A DNA stretch of 64,000 nucleotides from NCBI GenBank assembly GCA_015680685.1, contig MNCI01003715.1:834068-898067 (forward strand), written 5' to 3'. Positions 1 to 10,380 of the stretch are shown here, one piece after another (the stretch's first letter is position 1; every line of letters starts with the position of its first letter). The DNA is from Gnetum montanum (Eukaryota > Streptophyta > Gnetopsida > Gnetales > Gnetaceae). A program made the position numbers and the translations under genes. Below the pieces are notes generated by a model. It was not told the origin of the DNA. It saw nothing but the letters and a program-made list of their open reading frames with translations, and made no database searches.

Positions 1-422
1 CTACTTGTCACACTTAGATTAGTTAAGTGCCTCAGTACGACCGCTTCGAGCACGTGCGGTACGTATGGTAATCCCAGTAACGATTAGCGTTTGGTAGCCA
101 CAGTTGCATAGTTCAGGGTGTGTACGGCAAGTGGGAACGGATCCTGACGCTAGGACTTAGTGCTATAGTTAGAGTTAGTTTTAGTTCTCAACCCTTTACC
201 TCTTAGCATAGGAGAAAACCGTAAAATACCAAAAAAATCATATACCTCAGACTTGCTTAACCATACACCATGACACATACAAGCAAGCTTGGGAAGACAA
301 CGAACGATTAACCCCAAGTGTTCCATGGGGAATTTAGGCATTTAGTCTGCGGAGTTTGACCGGATCGTGCGTGCTACGCTCGTTTCGTATGGTTGAGTGT
401 AGGGGTACCTCGCCACTCATCA
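1..422 (-). mobile_element. LTR end (family A, copy 1), truncated by window start
   Basis: Read on the minus strand, the LTR starts at 422 with TGATGAGTGGCGAGGTACCC and runs off the window. The same start and several internal blocks recur on the plus strand at 63,295 and, more diverged, at 25,587. Shared blocks include the CACTC..CCATAC segment, a GTTCGTTGTCTTCCCA block and a GAGG[CT]ATATGAT block. The boundary at 422 lies directly against the integrase reading frame of the neighbouring gypsy relic, so it looks like an insertion into that element. No coding content is recognised here. The 3' end of the LTR lies outside the window, so solo LTR and element end cannot be told apart. Confidence 0.7.
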
Positions 423-1000
423 ACTTGATTTACTCATTCTATTTGTCCATCCATTTGAGGATGATAAGTAGAACTTACATTTAATTTAGTATCAACATTT
501 GCTTGAAACACTTGCCAAAATCTTGAGATAAACTTAGGGTTATTAGATTTTATCTTAACTAGGATCCCATGTAATCTAACAATCTCCTTAATAAATAACT
601 TAGTAATATCCTCAGTAGTTGCAGTGGAGTGGGTAACAAGAAAATGAGAAGATTTTGTTAACAAATCCATCACTATTAGTACAACATCAGGTTTCCTTTT
701 TATCTTTGGTAATCTCAAAATAAAGTCCATGCTAATAACCTCCCACTTCCATTGAGGTATATCATGAACATGAAGTAGTCCTCTTGGTTTCTGATGTTCA
801 TCATTGACTTGTTGACAAATTAAGCATTTTCAAATAAACTCATCTATCTCTTACTTCATCTTAGGATACCAATATTTCTTTCTTAAGATTTGTAATATTT
901 TATTTCCCCCAAGATGCATTTGATATCTACTAGTATGAGCCTATTCTAATAGTTTTATCTTACCACTTTGGGTACATATAATCTACCATTAAATGTTAAC
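423..1000 (-). pseudogene. Gypsy integrase fragment
   Basis: The minus frame from 730 to 434 reads as an integrase core: MDFILRLPK, then VLIVMDLLTKSSHFL, then STYHPQMDGQIE. After an in-frame TGA it continues VNQ up to 423, matching the family signature HPQTDGQTERVNQ with R replaced by a stop. Upstream (730-1,000) sequence is more degraded. The C-terminal part of the integrase is missing because a foreign LTR begins at 422. Non-functional. Confidence 0.8.
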
Positions 1001-1269
1001 TCACCCTTTACTCCTTATTGTAAATAATCAGAAGAAACCTAACTTAATTTCTAAAGCTTTTCTTGGCACCAAGCATCTAACTTTTATTTTTTGACAATCT
1101 CATCCGTTAACTTAATTGCACAACCAAGTTGTTTATCTTCCCAGTCTTCTTACTAAATGCATATGCTACTACATTTGCTTTTTTAGGATGATATTTAATA
1201 TCAAAATCAAAGCCTATAAGTAGTTCAACACATCTTCTTTGCCACAAATTTAATTATGGTTGGGTCATA

Positions 1270-2503
1270 AGATATTGTAGACTTTTATGATTTGTCCATC
1301 AATTAAGTTTCTCACTAAAAAAATAATGTCTTCATACCTTTAGTGGAAAAATAATAGCAGCTAACTCCATATCATGTACAGGATATCTAACTTCATGGTT
1401 CTTTAATTGTCTAGAACCATAGAGAATAACATGTCCTTTTTGCATAAGGATGCATCCTAATCCTTCATTGGAAGCATTGGTATACACATCTAATGGTTTA
1501 TCTAGGGTTGTTGATGCTAAAATAGGAGTTGACATGAACTATTTCTTTAATTTTGAAAATGCTTATTCACACTTTTCTATCCACTAAAATGACTAATCCT
1601 TCCTTAATAGCTTGGTTAAAGAAGATGTAATTCTAGCAAAATCTTTAACAAAGCTTCTATAGTAACTTTCTAATGCTAAGAAACTCCTCACTTTTGTTAC
1701 AGTACTAGGCCTTGGCCAATCCCAAATTAGTTGAGTCTTCATTGAATCAACTAGTATCTCCACCTTTAATACTATGTGACCAAGAAATTGTACTTATTTT
1801 TGCCAAAATGAACACTTGGAGAGTTGAGCATATAATTGATTTTTGTTAAAAATTTATAATCCTTACATTTAGAATATACCAAAACATCATTAATAAATAC
1901 TATCATAAATTTATCCAGATAAGGCCTTAATATACTATTTATCAAATGGATAAATACTGCAGGAGCATTTATTAACCTAAATGGTAATACAAGAAATTAA
2001 TAGTATCCATATCTTATCCTAAACACAATTCTTGGAACATCTTCTTCTTTAATCCTAAGTTAATGATATCCAAAATTCAAGTCCATTTTGGAAAATACAA
2101 TTGTGTTCAATAAATAATAAAATAAATCATCTATTCTAGGTAAAGGATATTTATTCTTAATAGTAACTTGGTTCAACCATCTATAATCAATGCATAGCCC
2201 TAAATTCCCATCTTTCTTTTTCACAAATAACATTGGTGCACCCCAAGGAAAAACACTAGGTTAAATAAGACCTTTATCTAAAATTTCTTGCATCTATATC
2301 TTGAGCTCACCTAACTTAATTGGGGACATCCAATACAATGTCTTAAAAATTTGTTTTTTTCCTAGTTTAAGAGTAATCTCTACCTCTATTTTGCTTTTTT
2401 GAGGTAACCCTGGTAATTCTTTTGTAAATACATCTGGAAATTCATTAACTACTAGAATATCAACTATATTATTCTCCTTATTTTTAGATTTGACAACAAC
2501 CAT
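1270..2503 (-). pseudogene. Gypsy reverse transcriptase-RNase H, broken
   Basis: Minus frames carry the linker EFPDVFTKELPGLP (about 2,440), RT blocks ([17 protein letters not shown] near 2,200; KMDLNFGYH near 2,090; [10 protein letters not shown] near 1,890) and RNase H (DVYTNASNEGLGCILMQ, LYGSRQLKNHEVRYPVHDMELAA, 1,500-1,350). The catalytic FIDD box reads FIND: the first Asp codon is AAT at 1,889-1,891. RNase H has TNAS where TDAS is usual. Several in-frame stops are present. Family assignment is secure; the element cannot encode an active polymerase. Confidence 0.85.
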
Positions 2504-2667
2504 AAAATAAGTGTGTTCTTTCCAAACATTTTCATGAAATTTTAGAAGAAATCAAATCAACCTTAATGGGTCTTCCTTTAGCTACAATTAAGACTTGTTG
2601 TCCAACTCCCACATCTAGTTGAATTGTCTTAGTCTTGCAATAAAAAAAACTCATTATATCCACTTAA

Positions 2668-2925
2668 TTAATCAATCCCTAAAATAATATCATATTCTAA
2701 AAATTTTGTAATAAATAAATTAGCATTCCATTCCTTATCTTGTATTCTTAGTGGCAATTGCTTACACTCATATTCTACTATGTATCCACAGTGTTCCATA
2801 ACTTGAACAACTAATGGAATTTCTACTTTTTCAAATGAAAAATTTAATCTTTCCACAATTTGACTATTAATAAAAGAATGACTTGCTCCAGGATTGAAAA
2901 GAATAAGGATAGGCTATGTATAAAG
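2668..2925 (-). pseudogene. Gypsy aspartic protease fragment
   Basis: Minus frame reads LFNPGASHSFINSQIVERL and continues to NLFITKFLEYDIILGID, the start and flap end of a retropepsin-like domain. The active-site D-S/T-G triad is N-P-G (Asn codon at 2,893-2,895), so the catalytic Asp is lost. Confidence 0.75.
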
Positions 2926-3179
2926 CATGCCTTTAGTCTCAACCACAATGTTAGGTTTCTCCTCTATATCTCTCCATGGTAGAGCATAGATTCATCCTTA
3001 ATTCATAGGTCTTCCATCTCTTCCTTGATTGTTGCCAGTTCCTCAATTTTCTTGAAGCACCCTAGTATTATTAGTAAATCCTCCTCTATTTTCTTGGATA
3101 ATCTTGATATTTGGAACCACAAATCTTATTCTCCTGTTTTACATAATACTCTTCCTTTGAAGCAAATTTGGACAATCCT

Positions 3180-4095
3180 TTTTTAATATGGCCAATTTCC
3201 TTATAATAAAAGCAAATATTAGATTCTAGTGGAATCCTAGAATTAAGTGGCTAAACTGGTCTACTAAATCCCCTCAATTGTTGTTGGACTAGTTTGTTAA
3301 ATCCTTGATATTGTTGCGAAAGTAGACCATTCATTCCCCTAGACCACTTAAATTTTTTCTTATCAATTCTAGTCATAACTCCATTATTTATTTCCCTGTC
3401 TCTTTGAGCTTCATCTTCAATTTGTTCTCTTTCAACAATAAAGGCTTTGATCCATGCTTCCTCATAATTATCCAAAGCCAATACCACAGCTATGGTTTTG
3501 ATGAAGGGTCTTAATCCTTTTACAAATTTTGTAGTATGAATAGCCCCATTTTGTAATACATGTGGAGCATATTCACATAGTTCAATAAACCTATTATCAT
3601 ACTCATAGATAGATATGGATTCCTGAATCAATCACCTGAACTTATCTTCTTTCTTCTCTAGGTAGGCTTTAGAAAGATACCTATCTTTGAACACTTTAGT
3701 AAATTTTTTCCATTTTATTTCTTCATCTTCCTAATGCCTAATTCTTTGCTTTGCCTCCATCATCACTTAGTTGCACCTTCTAATTAATATAAAGCTAAAG
3801 AGGGCTTCTCTACAACAATGCAATGTTAGCTTTAGAAATCTTTTCTCCAACCCCTTCAGACATTCTAAAGAAACAATGCAATTTTCAATACCTCACTTGG
3901 GTTTAGCCTTCTAAAACTCTAAATTATTTTCCTCTTCTCTTATTCATTTTCTTCATTCTTAGAGTACTCATTATGATTGTTTTGGTTTTGATTTAGAAGA
4001 AAGATTAATAATTGCTCAAATACTTAGTTTTGAGTTTCCTGGAAATTTTGAGAATTTTCTTGTGAAATATCATTGATTAATCTTATTTCCTCCAT
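3180..4095 (-). pseudogene. Gypsy gag fragment with degenerate zinc knuckle
   Basis: The open stretch 3,631-3,251 (126 codons) has the retrotransposon gag pattern: YEYDNRFIELCEYAPH, TTKFVKGLRPFIK, then a charged EREQIEDEAQRD segment. Downstream at about 3,215-3,190 is C-F-Y-Y-K-E-I-G-H, a CCHC knuckle with its second Cys replaced. The likely gag start is the ATG at 4,095, after which in-frame stops occur. It is capsid-like but dead. Confidence 0.75.
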
Positions 4096-4285
4096 TTTGT
4101 ACTAATTCAGATTTAGAAAATATCAAAAAAATCAAATAATGTCTAAAAGAATTCTATACTATGATAGATAGGTTATATGTTATTTAATATCCTTAGTATC
4201 TATTTTGTTCTCCATGTTTGAAAAGCTCTATAAACAATAACTTTAAAATTGAATAAAATATTATAATGTTACTCTATAAAGGGGA
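4096..4285. other. Short AT-rich spacer between gypsy gag and copia 5' LTR
   Basis: No gene is seen. It is probably gypsy leader sequence on the minus strand. It carries an AATGTTACTCTA word (about 4,266) that recurs twice on the far side of the copia element (9,589 and 9,631), consistent with one locus split by the insertion. Confidence 0.4.
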
Positions 4286-4796
4286 TGTCTTAGATTGCAA
4301 TTCATACCTTGTCATATTCATAACAATGTAAGTCAGTTAAGCTTCCACTATATGACAAATGTAAGTGGAAAAAGAGTTACTAAAATCAATTCATAAGTCA
4401 TTATAATTGTTTCATAAGTTCATTCATAAGAAAGTGTATCAATTTATGATACATAATTTGTAAGACTTGTATTCATATGAATTAGTAAAAACTCAATGAT
4501 GTTAAGTTATGTCATTTTGTATTAGAGTCATGACTCCTCATTAAATTAAAAGTTTGACCAATGTCAAGTTAAGTGTATGTGGAAGTATGGAACTATAAAA
4601 GTGTGTGAGAAGAAGAAGAGAAGTAACAAACATTATCAGCTATTCAAAAGTTCTATGTCCAAAAGTTCCAAATAAAACTATTTTGGAGATCATTATCAAG
4701 TATTCAAAATTATAGAAAATAATTTATATCTATTATTTTTCTAGATTAAAGTTTATATAAGTTGCATCATCTTACCTTAGAGGATTAAGCTTAACA
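4286..4796 (+). repeat. Copia 5' LTR
   Basis: Starts TGTCTTAGATTG and ends GGATTAAGCTTAACA. It aligns over its length with 9,069-9,573. It is followed immediately by the PBS, which fixes the right edge. Confidence 0.85.
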
Positions 4797-4808
4797 TGGT
4801 ATCAATGC
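4797..4808 (+). promoter_or_regulatory. Primer-binding site of the copia element
   Basis: TGGTATCAATGC directly follows the 5' LTR. It differs by one base from the common initiator-Met tRNA PBS TGGTATCAGAGC, allowing for one indel or substitution. Confidence 0.75.
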
Positions 4809-7800
4809 TAGGAAAATGTAAAAAGTAAGACTAAGATAAGAACTCCATGAAAAGAAAAAGAACAACAAGGGTATAGATGATTTAACAAATTTCAGGCACA
4901 ATATGTCATTAGAGGAGCATGACAAGAATTTTCTAAGAATGTTGGTGAATAAAATAGTAATGACCAACACACAAACTCCTGATGAAGAATTCTAAAACCT
5001 GGACACAAAGAATGATGATAATCATGGGAGCAAGTCAATTATGACATGTATTTTCAATCTAAATTCTAGATTGGATGATGATTGGAAAAGAGAACAAAAT
5101 GATATGGCCTTATATCTAAAGAAGTATCTCACCTGGTTTATAGAATAGAGATAGTTGTGAGAATCTAGGAATATTTGTACCAAATACTAGGAAATTTGGA
5201 TAGGACCAAAAAGAATCATCTTTTTCTTAAGCTATGAACTATGAAAATGAAGGTAGAACAAAAGCTAATAGAATTCATCAAAGACATGAAGTTGAGTATA
5301 CTTGAACTAGAATGTGGAGGAGAAAACATTGATAATGAAGAAAGGGTGAGATATTTATTAAAAGAATTTCCCAATTAATAGGATTTACTCAAGCATTGGA
5401 TGCACATGATGAAAAACTAGGTTTTCCAATACTAATAACTCAACTTCAATAACAACAATGGAGGTTGAATGAAAACTAGAAAACACAAAGTAAGTTATAT
5501 GCACCCTAAAGAACAAACATGTATGTTAATGAGAGGTAAACTCATTTGAGAGTAAAAATAAGAAACATAGCTAGACAACATTAATAGGTGAAGAGGTTAT
5601 TTCATATGCAATAGGAAAGGCCATGTATTCAAGGACTATTTATTCAACATGAAAAATCCTAGATCTATTGTAGTTCAAAAAAGATTTATAAGAAATAGAA
5701 TCGAAAGATAGAGCCAACAAAGAAATGATAATAACTACCAAAGGAATGAAGCTCATCTACTAGAAGATGAAGTGGCCTTTATAATGAAGGATATTACATC
5801 CAAGGATTCAGTGGCCAAAGGCAAACACAATACATGGTACATAGACTTAGATTTTTTAAGACATGTTTCATGAAACTAAGACTTATATAAAAACCTTTGT
5901 ATCGTTAATGCTAGAGAAGCTACCACAATGACTAAAGAAATTTGTAAGTATAAGGTAATTAGAGATATTAACATGAAAATTGTTGATCAATCAGTTTAGA
6001 TCAAGAATATATTCTATACCCTAACCTTAAAGGGTCATAATCTCCTCTTAGTTTTAGAGCTGGAAAAATCATGACACAAAGTTATCTTTGAATAACATTA
6101 AGGGAAGAATGTAAGATGAACTATATTGGAAGATAAGACCCAAAAGAAATTAGCATCTTGTTAGAGAGGTGATTTTCACTACAACACACAAAATAGATGA
6201 AGATAAATTATAGCATGGAAGGCTTGGGCACATGAATAAGAGTTATATGTAAAAATTGCAATATGTTTTCATTGGCTTTCCTCACTTAAACTTAGTAAGA
6301 ATATGTTTTGCAAGTCTTGTGTAACAGGGAAATGAACAAGGTTGAAGTTTGGACTCATACAAAGAATTGCAACTAGATCAAAATTAGAAATGATACATTA
6401 TGATGTTAGCTTGCATGGAAATGTAACTTTACTAAGAGGAGTGAAGTATTTCATAACCTATATTAATGAATTTGCTTGTAAGGTTTGGATTTATATCATT
6501 AAGTCTAAGAGGGAAGTATTTGAGACCTTTAAAGAATTTAAGGCTCTAGTAAAAAAACAAACTAGACATTACTGATAATGGGACTAAATATACAAGTAAA
6601 GAGTTTTAAGAATATCTTAGAAAAGAAGGACTTATTCATCAAAAAATTGTACCTTAATGTCCAAAAGAAATTGGAGTTGTTGAATGTAAGAATAGAACCA
6701 TTGGAAAAATGGTAAGTTGTATGCTAGCTTAATCCAAATTGAATATTGCCTTTGGGGATAAAGTTGTTTGAACCATTTTTAATATTATTAACCAAAGCCC
6801 CACTATGTATTTATGATTTAAATGTCTAAACATCATTTGGAATGGAAGGAAGGCTAAAATTACATGTTTACTTGGGTTTAGGTGTTGAGTATATTATCGT
6901 ATACCTTATGTAACCAAGTTTAGTCCTAAAGCAAGAGAAGGTTACTTTGTTGATTATAGTATTTATATGAAAGGATATCATACTTAGAATCTAGAACTTG
7001 AGAAGGTGGTTGCTACAAGGAATGTTGCATTCAATGAAGAAAAATTTTTGGAAGAAAAGAGAAGCCGTAAAATTTTAGAACATAACTCTTACAAAGATGC
7101 TAGAAAAGGAAGTAATCATAAGTAAAACTTTTATGATTTTGATGATGATTTACAAAGATCTATGAACAAAGGAGATAATACTATAACACATTCATCAAAT
7201 CACAAAGTTGATATCAACCATGCAATAAGTAATGATGCTAGTAGTGAAGGAAGATATATATCACAAAAAAGATTTAAAGAATAGGAAAAAACTATAAGAT
7301 TGCAAATGAATTGAACAACTTGGACATAAATGAGCCAAGACTTACCAGGAGTCAATATCAAGAATTATATAAGAATGATATCAAAGCCAATGTTATGATG
7401 CCAAATAAAGAAATCCCAAAAATGGTAGCAAAAACATTTACTATGAATCATTGGAAGAAAGCAATGAACATTGAAATAGCCATGATGGAAAAACGAGAAC
7501 TCTAAGAGTTAGTTCCATGTTCCAAGGACCAACAACTAATTAAAAAATTAGGTTTTTATTATCAAACTTAAAGAGAATGCAACTCTGGATAAGCATAAAG
7601 CCATATTAGTAGCTAAAGACATTTCACAAATAAAAGAGATTGACTATGAGGAGACATTTACACCTATTGCTCATATGGTCACCTTTTGAATAATCATATC
7701 CTTTTCTAGTAAAATAAAGTAGAAAAATCGTCAAATTAATGTTAAGTTAGTATTTTTATATAGAGAATTACAAGAAATATATATGAAGTAGATGGAAGGA

Positions 7801-9059
7801 TTTATAAAAGATAAGAAATTGGTGTGTAGGTTACAAAAGGCAATCTATGGGCTAAAACAAGTGCCTAGAGTATGGTACAAAAAATTGATGAACTCTTAAT
7901 CAACTATGGATTCATCAAGTTACAAAAGTACAATAATTTATATGTCCTATAAGACCATAAAGCCTTACAAATGGTACTAGCTTTTCATGTGGATGATATT
8001 GTAGTAGCTGCAATGGAACATAAGATTGTGAAGTAATTCAACATCAACTAACATTATGATTTAATATTTCTAACTTAGGTTTGACACATTATTAACTGGG
8101 TATGGAAATAAATTACAAAGAAAATTATATTACTTTATCTCAAGTCAAATACAAGATGGATTTATTGAAGAAATACAATATGCTAAATTGTATGGAAGCT
8201 CAGATTCCCATGATACTTGGCTTTAAGATAAATATTAAAGGAGAACCAATTGATATAACATAATATCAATAGATTATTGATGCACCTATGTATCTCATAA
8301 ATACTAGGCTTGATATTCATTATGTTGTCAATCAATTGGCATTAGCAATGCAATATCCAAATCTAGGCACCAATCCTAATTTTAAGATCTTTTAAGAATA
8401 AAATTCATATGGACTTGTATTTTTCAACACTTCAACAACCATAATGGAAGTAGATGTAGATGCTAATTAGGGAGGTGATACTACAAATCGAAAGTCAAGA
8501 ACAAGATTCTTAATCTAGGTGTATGGTAACCCTGTAAGCTAGAAAAGTAGTAAATAGAGTATAGTATCACTATCCTTGATGGAAGTAGAATATCATGCAC
8601 CACAAAAGACCATTCAAGATGTGATATGGATTGAACAACTATTGATAGAAATCAACATTAACATACCTAAGCCAATGATGATCCATTATGCCAATTAGGT
8701 GACAATCGTATAGAATTTAGTTTATCATGACAAAAGTAAGCACTTTGAGATTAGTGTTTACTTTGTTAAACACAAGTATCAAGAAAGGTTTCTGGATATT
8801 TAATATATCTCAAACAAACTGCAAAAATCATATGGCTTTATGAAGGCTCTTACAAATTAAGAGTTTGAAGGATTTCATGACTATATATCCTTAAGACCAC
8901 TTCATCATAGTCTTAAGTGAGGAAGAGAAGCACATGAAGTCATAAAGAGTAAGATAAGTACATTGGAGAAGGCACCCTCCAAATATTTCTATCTGAACTC
9001 ATACACTTCATACTATTTATAAAATATATTTATTGTGTTACAAAGACAAAGTGTGAATT
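4809..9059 (+). pseudogene. Copia gag-pol remnants
   Basis: Recognisable pieces on the plus strand: zinc knuckle with HVFKDY-like sequence near 5,600; protease WYIDLDF near 5,840 (D kept, S/T-G lost); GAG-pre-integrase EGLGHMNKSYM near 6,220; integrase piece 6,342-6,575; VVECKNRTIGKM near 6,680; a linker to RT at 7,311-7,505; RT with KAILVAKDISQIKEIDYEETFTPIA (7,590-7,670), AIYGLKQVPRVWYKK (about 7,840) and FHVDDIVV (7,983-8,000, Tyr of YVDD replaced by His); RNase H EVEYHAP...IWIEQLL (8,580-8,640) and HDKSKHFEI (about 8,730). Multiple stops make it non-coding today. Confidence 0.82.
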
Positions 9060-9068
9060 AAGGAGGAG
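9060..9068 (+). promoter_or_regulatory. Copia polypurine tract
   Basis: AAGGAGGAG lies directly before the TG of the 3' LTR at 9,069, the expected site for second-strand priming. Confidence 0.75.
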
Positions 9069-9573
9069 TGTTAGAGATTAAGTTATACCTTGTCATATTC
9101 ATAACAACATAAGTTAGTTAAGCCTCCACTATATAACCAATGTAAGTGGAAAAAAATTTAGTAAAATCAATTTGGAAGTGAGTATAGTTGTTTCATAAGT
9201 CATTTTGCAAAAAATCATATTGGTTTACTATATATGATTCATAAAACTTGTATTTTACAAATTCGTAAAAGCTTAATCATGTCAAGTTATGTCATTTTGT
9301 GTTAGAGTAGTGACTCCTCATCAAGTTAAAAGTTTGTCCAATGTCAAGTTAAGTATGTGTGGAAATGTGAAAGTGTGAAAGTGTGTGATGAAGAAGAAAA
9401 GAAGTAACAAGGAAAGAACAACTTGTTACAACCACAAAATTCAAACAAAACTATTTTGGTAATCATTATTTAGTACTCAAAATTATAGCGAATAATTCAG
9501 ATCTATTACTTGTGTAGATTAAAATTTGTATAAGTTGAATCACCTTTACCTTCTTAAAGGATTAAGTTTAAGA
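9069..9573 (+). repeat. Copia 3' LTR
   Basis: Starts TGTTAGAGATTAAG and ends AAGGATTAAGTTTAAGA. It is homologous to 4,286-4,796 with many substitutions and small indels. Confidence 0.85.
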
Positions 9574-9580
9574 GGGTGCT

Positions 9581-9664
9581 AGACCTTAATGTTACTCTAC
9601 TACGTAAATCCAACAATGTGTTAGACCTTAATGTTACTCTACTAAGTAAATCAACTCATAATTG
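9581..9664. repeat. 42-bp tandem repeat, two copies
   Basis: The block starting AGACCTTAATGTTACTCTAC at 9,581 repeats from 9,623 (period 42). A shorter related word lies on the other side of the copia element near 4,266. Confidence 0.7.
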
Positions 9665-9788
9665 CATGTATATTGTATTCTCACCTACACTCCCTCAACA
9701 ATGAAATGTTAGTATAGTGGTAAGGCTCTTTATTTAAAAGCTCCAAGTCATGGGTTCAGATAGTATTGGAAACCAAAATAAGTGAAGC
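9665..9788. repeat. SINE-like repeat, left part, interrupted by the 6.6-kb LTR element
   Basis: Contains a tRNA A-box-like TTAGTATAGTGGTAAGGC (about 9,710) and a degenerate B-box-like GGGTTCAGATAG. Its right end, AAAATAAGTGAAGC, continues after the LTR element at 16,348 as GAAACATAGATACACC. An uninterrupted relative of this join is at about 24,006-24,060. Confidence 0.6.
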
Positions 9789-10367
9789 TGTAACAACGTT
9801 GCCTTGACGTTGTCTGACATCCCAAGGAATTCACTAAGATCCAATGGATCTGGGATGGAAGACCTAGGGAATATGCCTCTAACAAGCAAACAACCCAAGA
9901 GGGTGCAAGCAGTAACACAGCTTCTTAAGATATGTATGGGAGTGTACCTCAAGGAGGATAACTAAGTCCAAAGGAGGACCTTGCAAACAAGCACACAAGC
10001 AACCCTGTAGACAACACTGATGGAAGGGGAAACGATGCATCTACAAGGGGTGGTGCCTCATCCCTAGATCCCTCACAATCTAGTACAAGGTGTTGCTTGG
10101 CACCACACTAGAACTATCCAATCCTGGCTGCCTACATATCTACGACCACCATAGAATTAGGATCATGTAGTTCTCCACATGAGGGTAGTATGAAGAGAAC
10201 TTAGAGAGAGTTGCAACAGGAGGGTGTCCTACTGCTAACTAGGTATAGCCAAGCTGAGATGCGTTTTCTAACACTTGAGAGTCACCCAAGGGTTCCTCAG
10301 AGTGTTCCATGGCCCCCAAACCATGGGGAAAGCCCAGGAGAACCACCACCCTAGGACATCTCTCACA
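9789..10367 (-). repeat. LTR of the LARD-like element (3' LTR in element sense)
   Basis: It aligns with 15,801-16,347. It is longer mainly because of an extra stretch around 10,150-10,185. Ends on the plus strand are TGTAACAACG and CATCTCTCACA. Confidence 0.85.
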
Positions 10368-10368
10368 A

Positions 10369-10380
10369 TCCTCCCCTGCA
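10369..10380 (-). promoter_or_regulatory. Polypurine tract of the LARD-like element
   Basis: The plus strand reads TCCTCCCCTGC, so the minus strand has GCAGGGGAGGA directly before the LTR start TGTGAGAG. Confidence 0.65.

Larger units (their letters stand above)
423..4285 (-). mobile_element. Ty3/gypsy retrotransposon relic (gag-pro-RT-RNaseH-integrase)
   Basis: On the minus strand, from high to low coordinates, one can read gag (from an ATG at 4,095), a degenerate zinc knuckle near 3,200, aspartic protease (about 2,920-2,668), the pre-RT linker with EFPDVFTKELPGLP (2,503-2,294), RT (about 2,290-1,640), RNase H (about 1,560-1,270) and integrase (about 1,000-423). This order (RT before integrase) is the Ty3/gypsy order. 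Every domain is broken by stops or frameshifts, and catalytic residues are changed. Its own LTRs are not seen: the integrase end abuts another LTR at 422, and the gag side abuts the copia element at 4,286. It is a dead relic. Confidence 0.88.
4286..9573 (+). mobile_element. Ty1/copia LTR retrotransposon, structurally complete, coding-dead
   Basis: Two direct repeats, 4,286-4,796 (511 bp) and 9,069-9,573 (505 bp), bound an internal region with a tRNA-iMet-type PBS (4,797) and a purine tract (9,060). Internal order is gag, protease, integrase, RT, RNase H, which is the copia order. Many stops and frameshifts are present. Clear substitutions between the LTRs argue for an old insertion. The last dinucleotide of the 3' LTR is GA rather than CA, and no convincing target-site duplication is visible (GGGGA before, GGGTG after). 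It sits beside the gypsy relic and probably split it. Confidence 0.88.

Noticed and set aside
9700-9770. Possible functional tRNA gene
   Set aside because: A- and B-box-like words are present, but no cloverleaf with a paired acceptor stem could be drawn. It fits a SINE head better.
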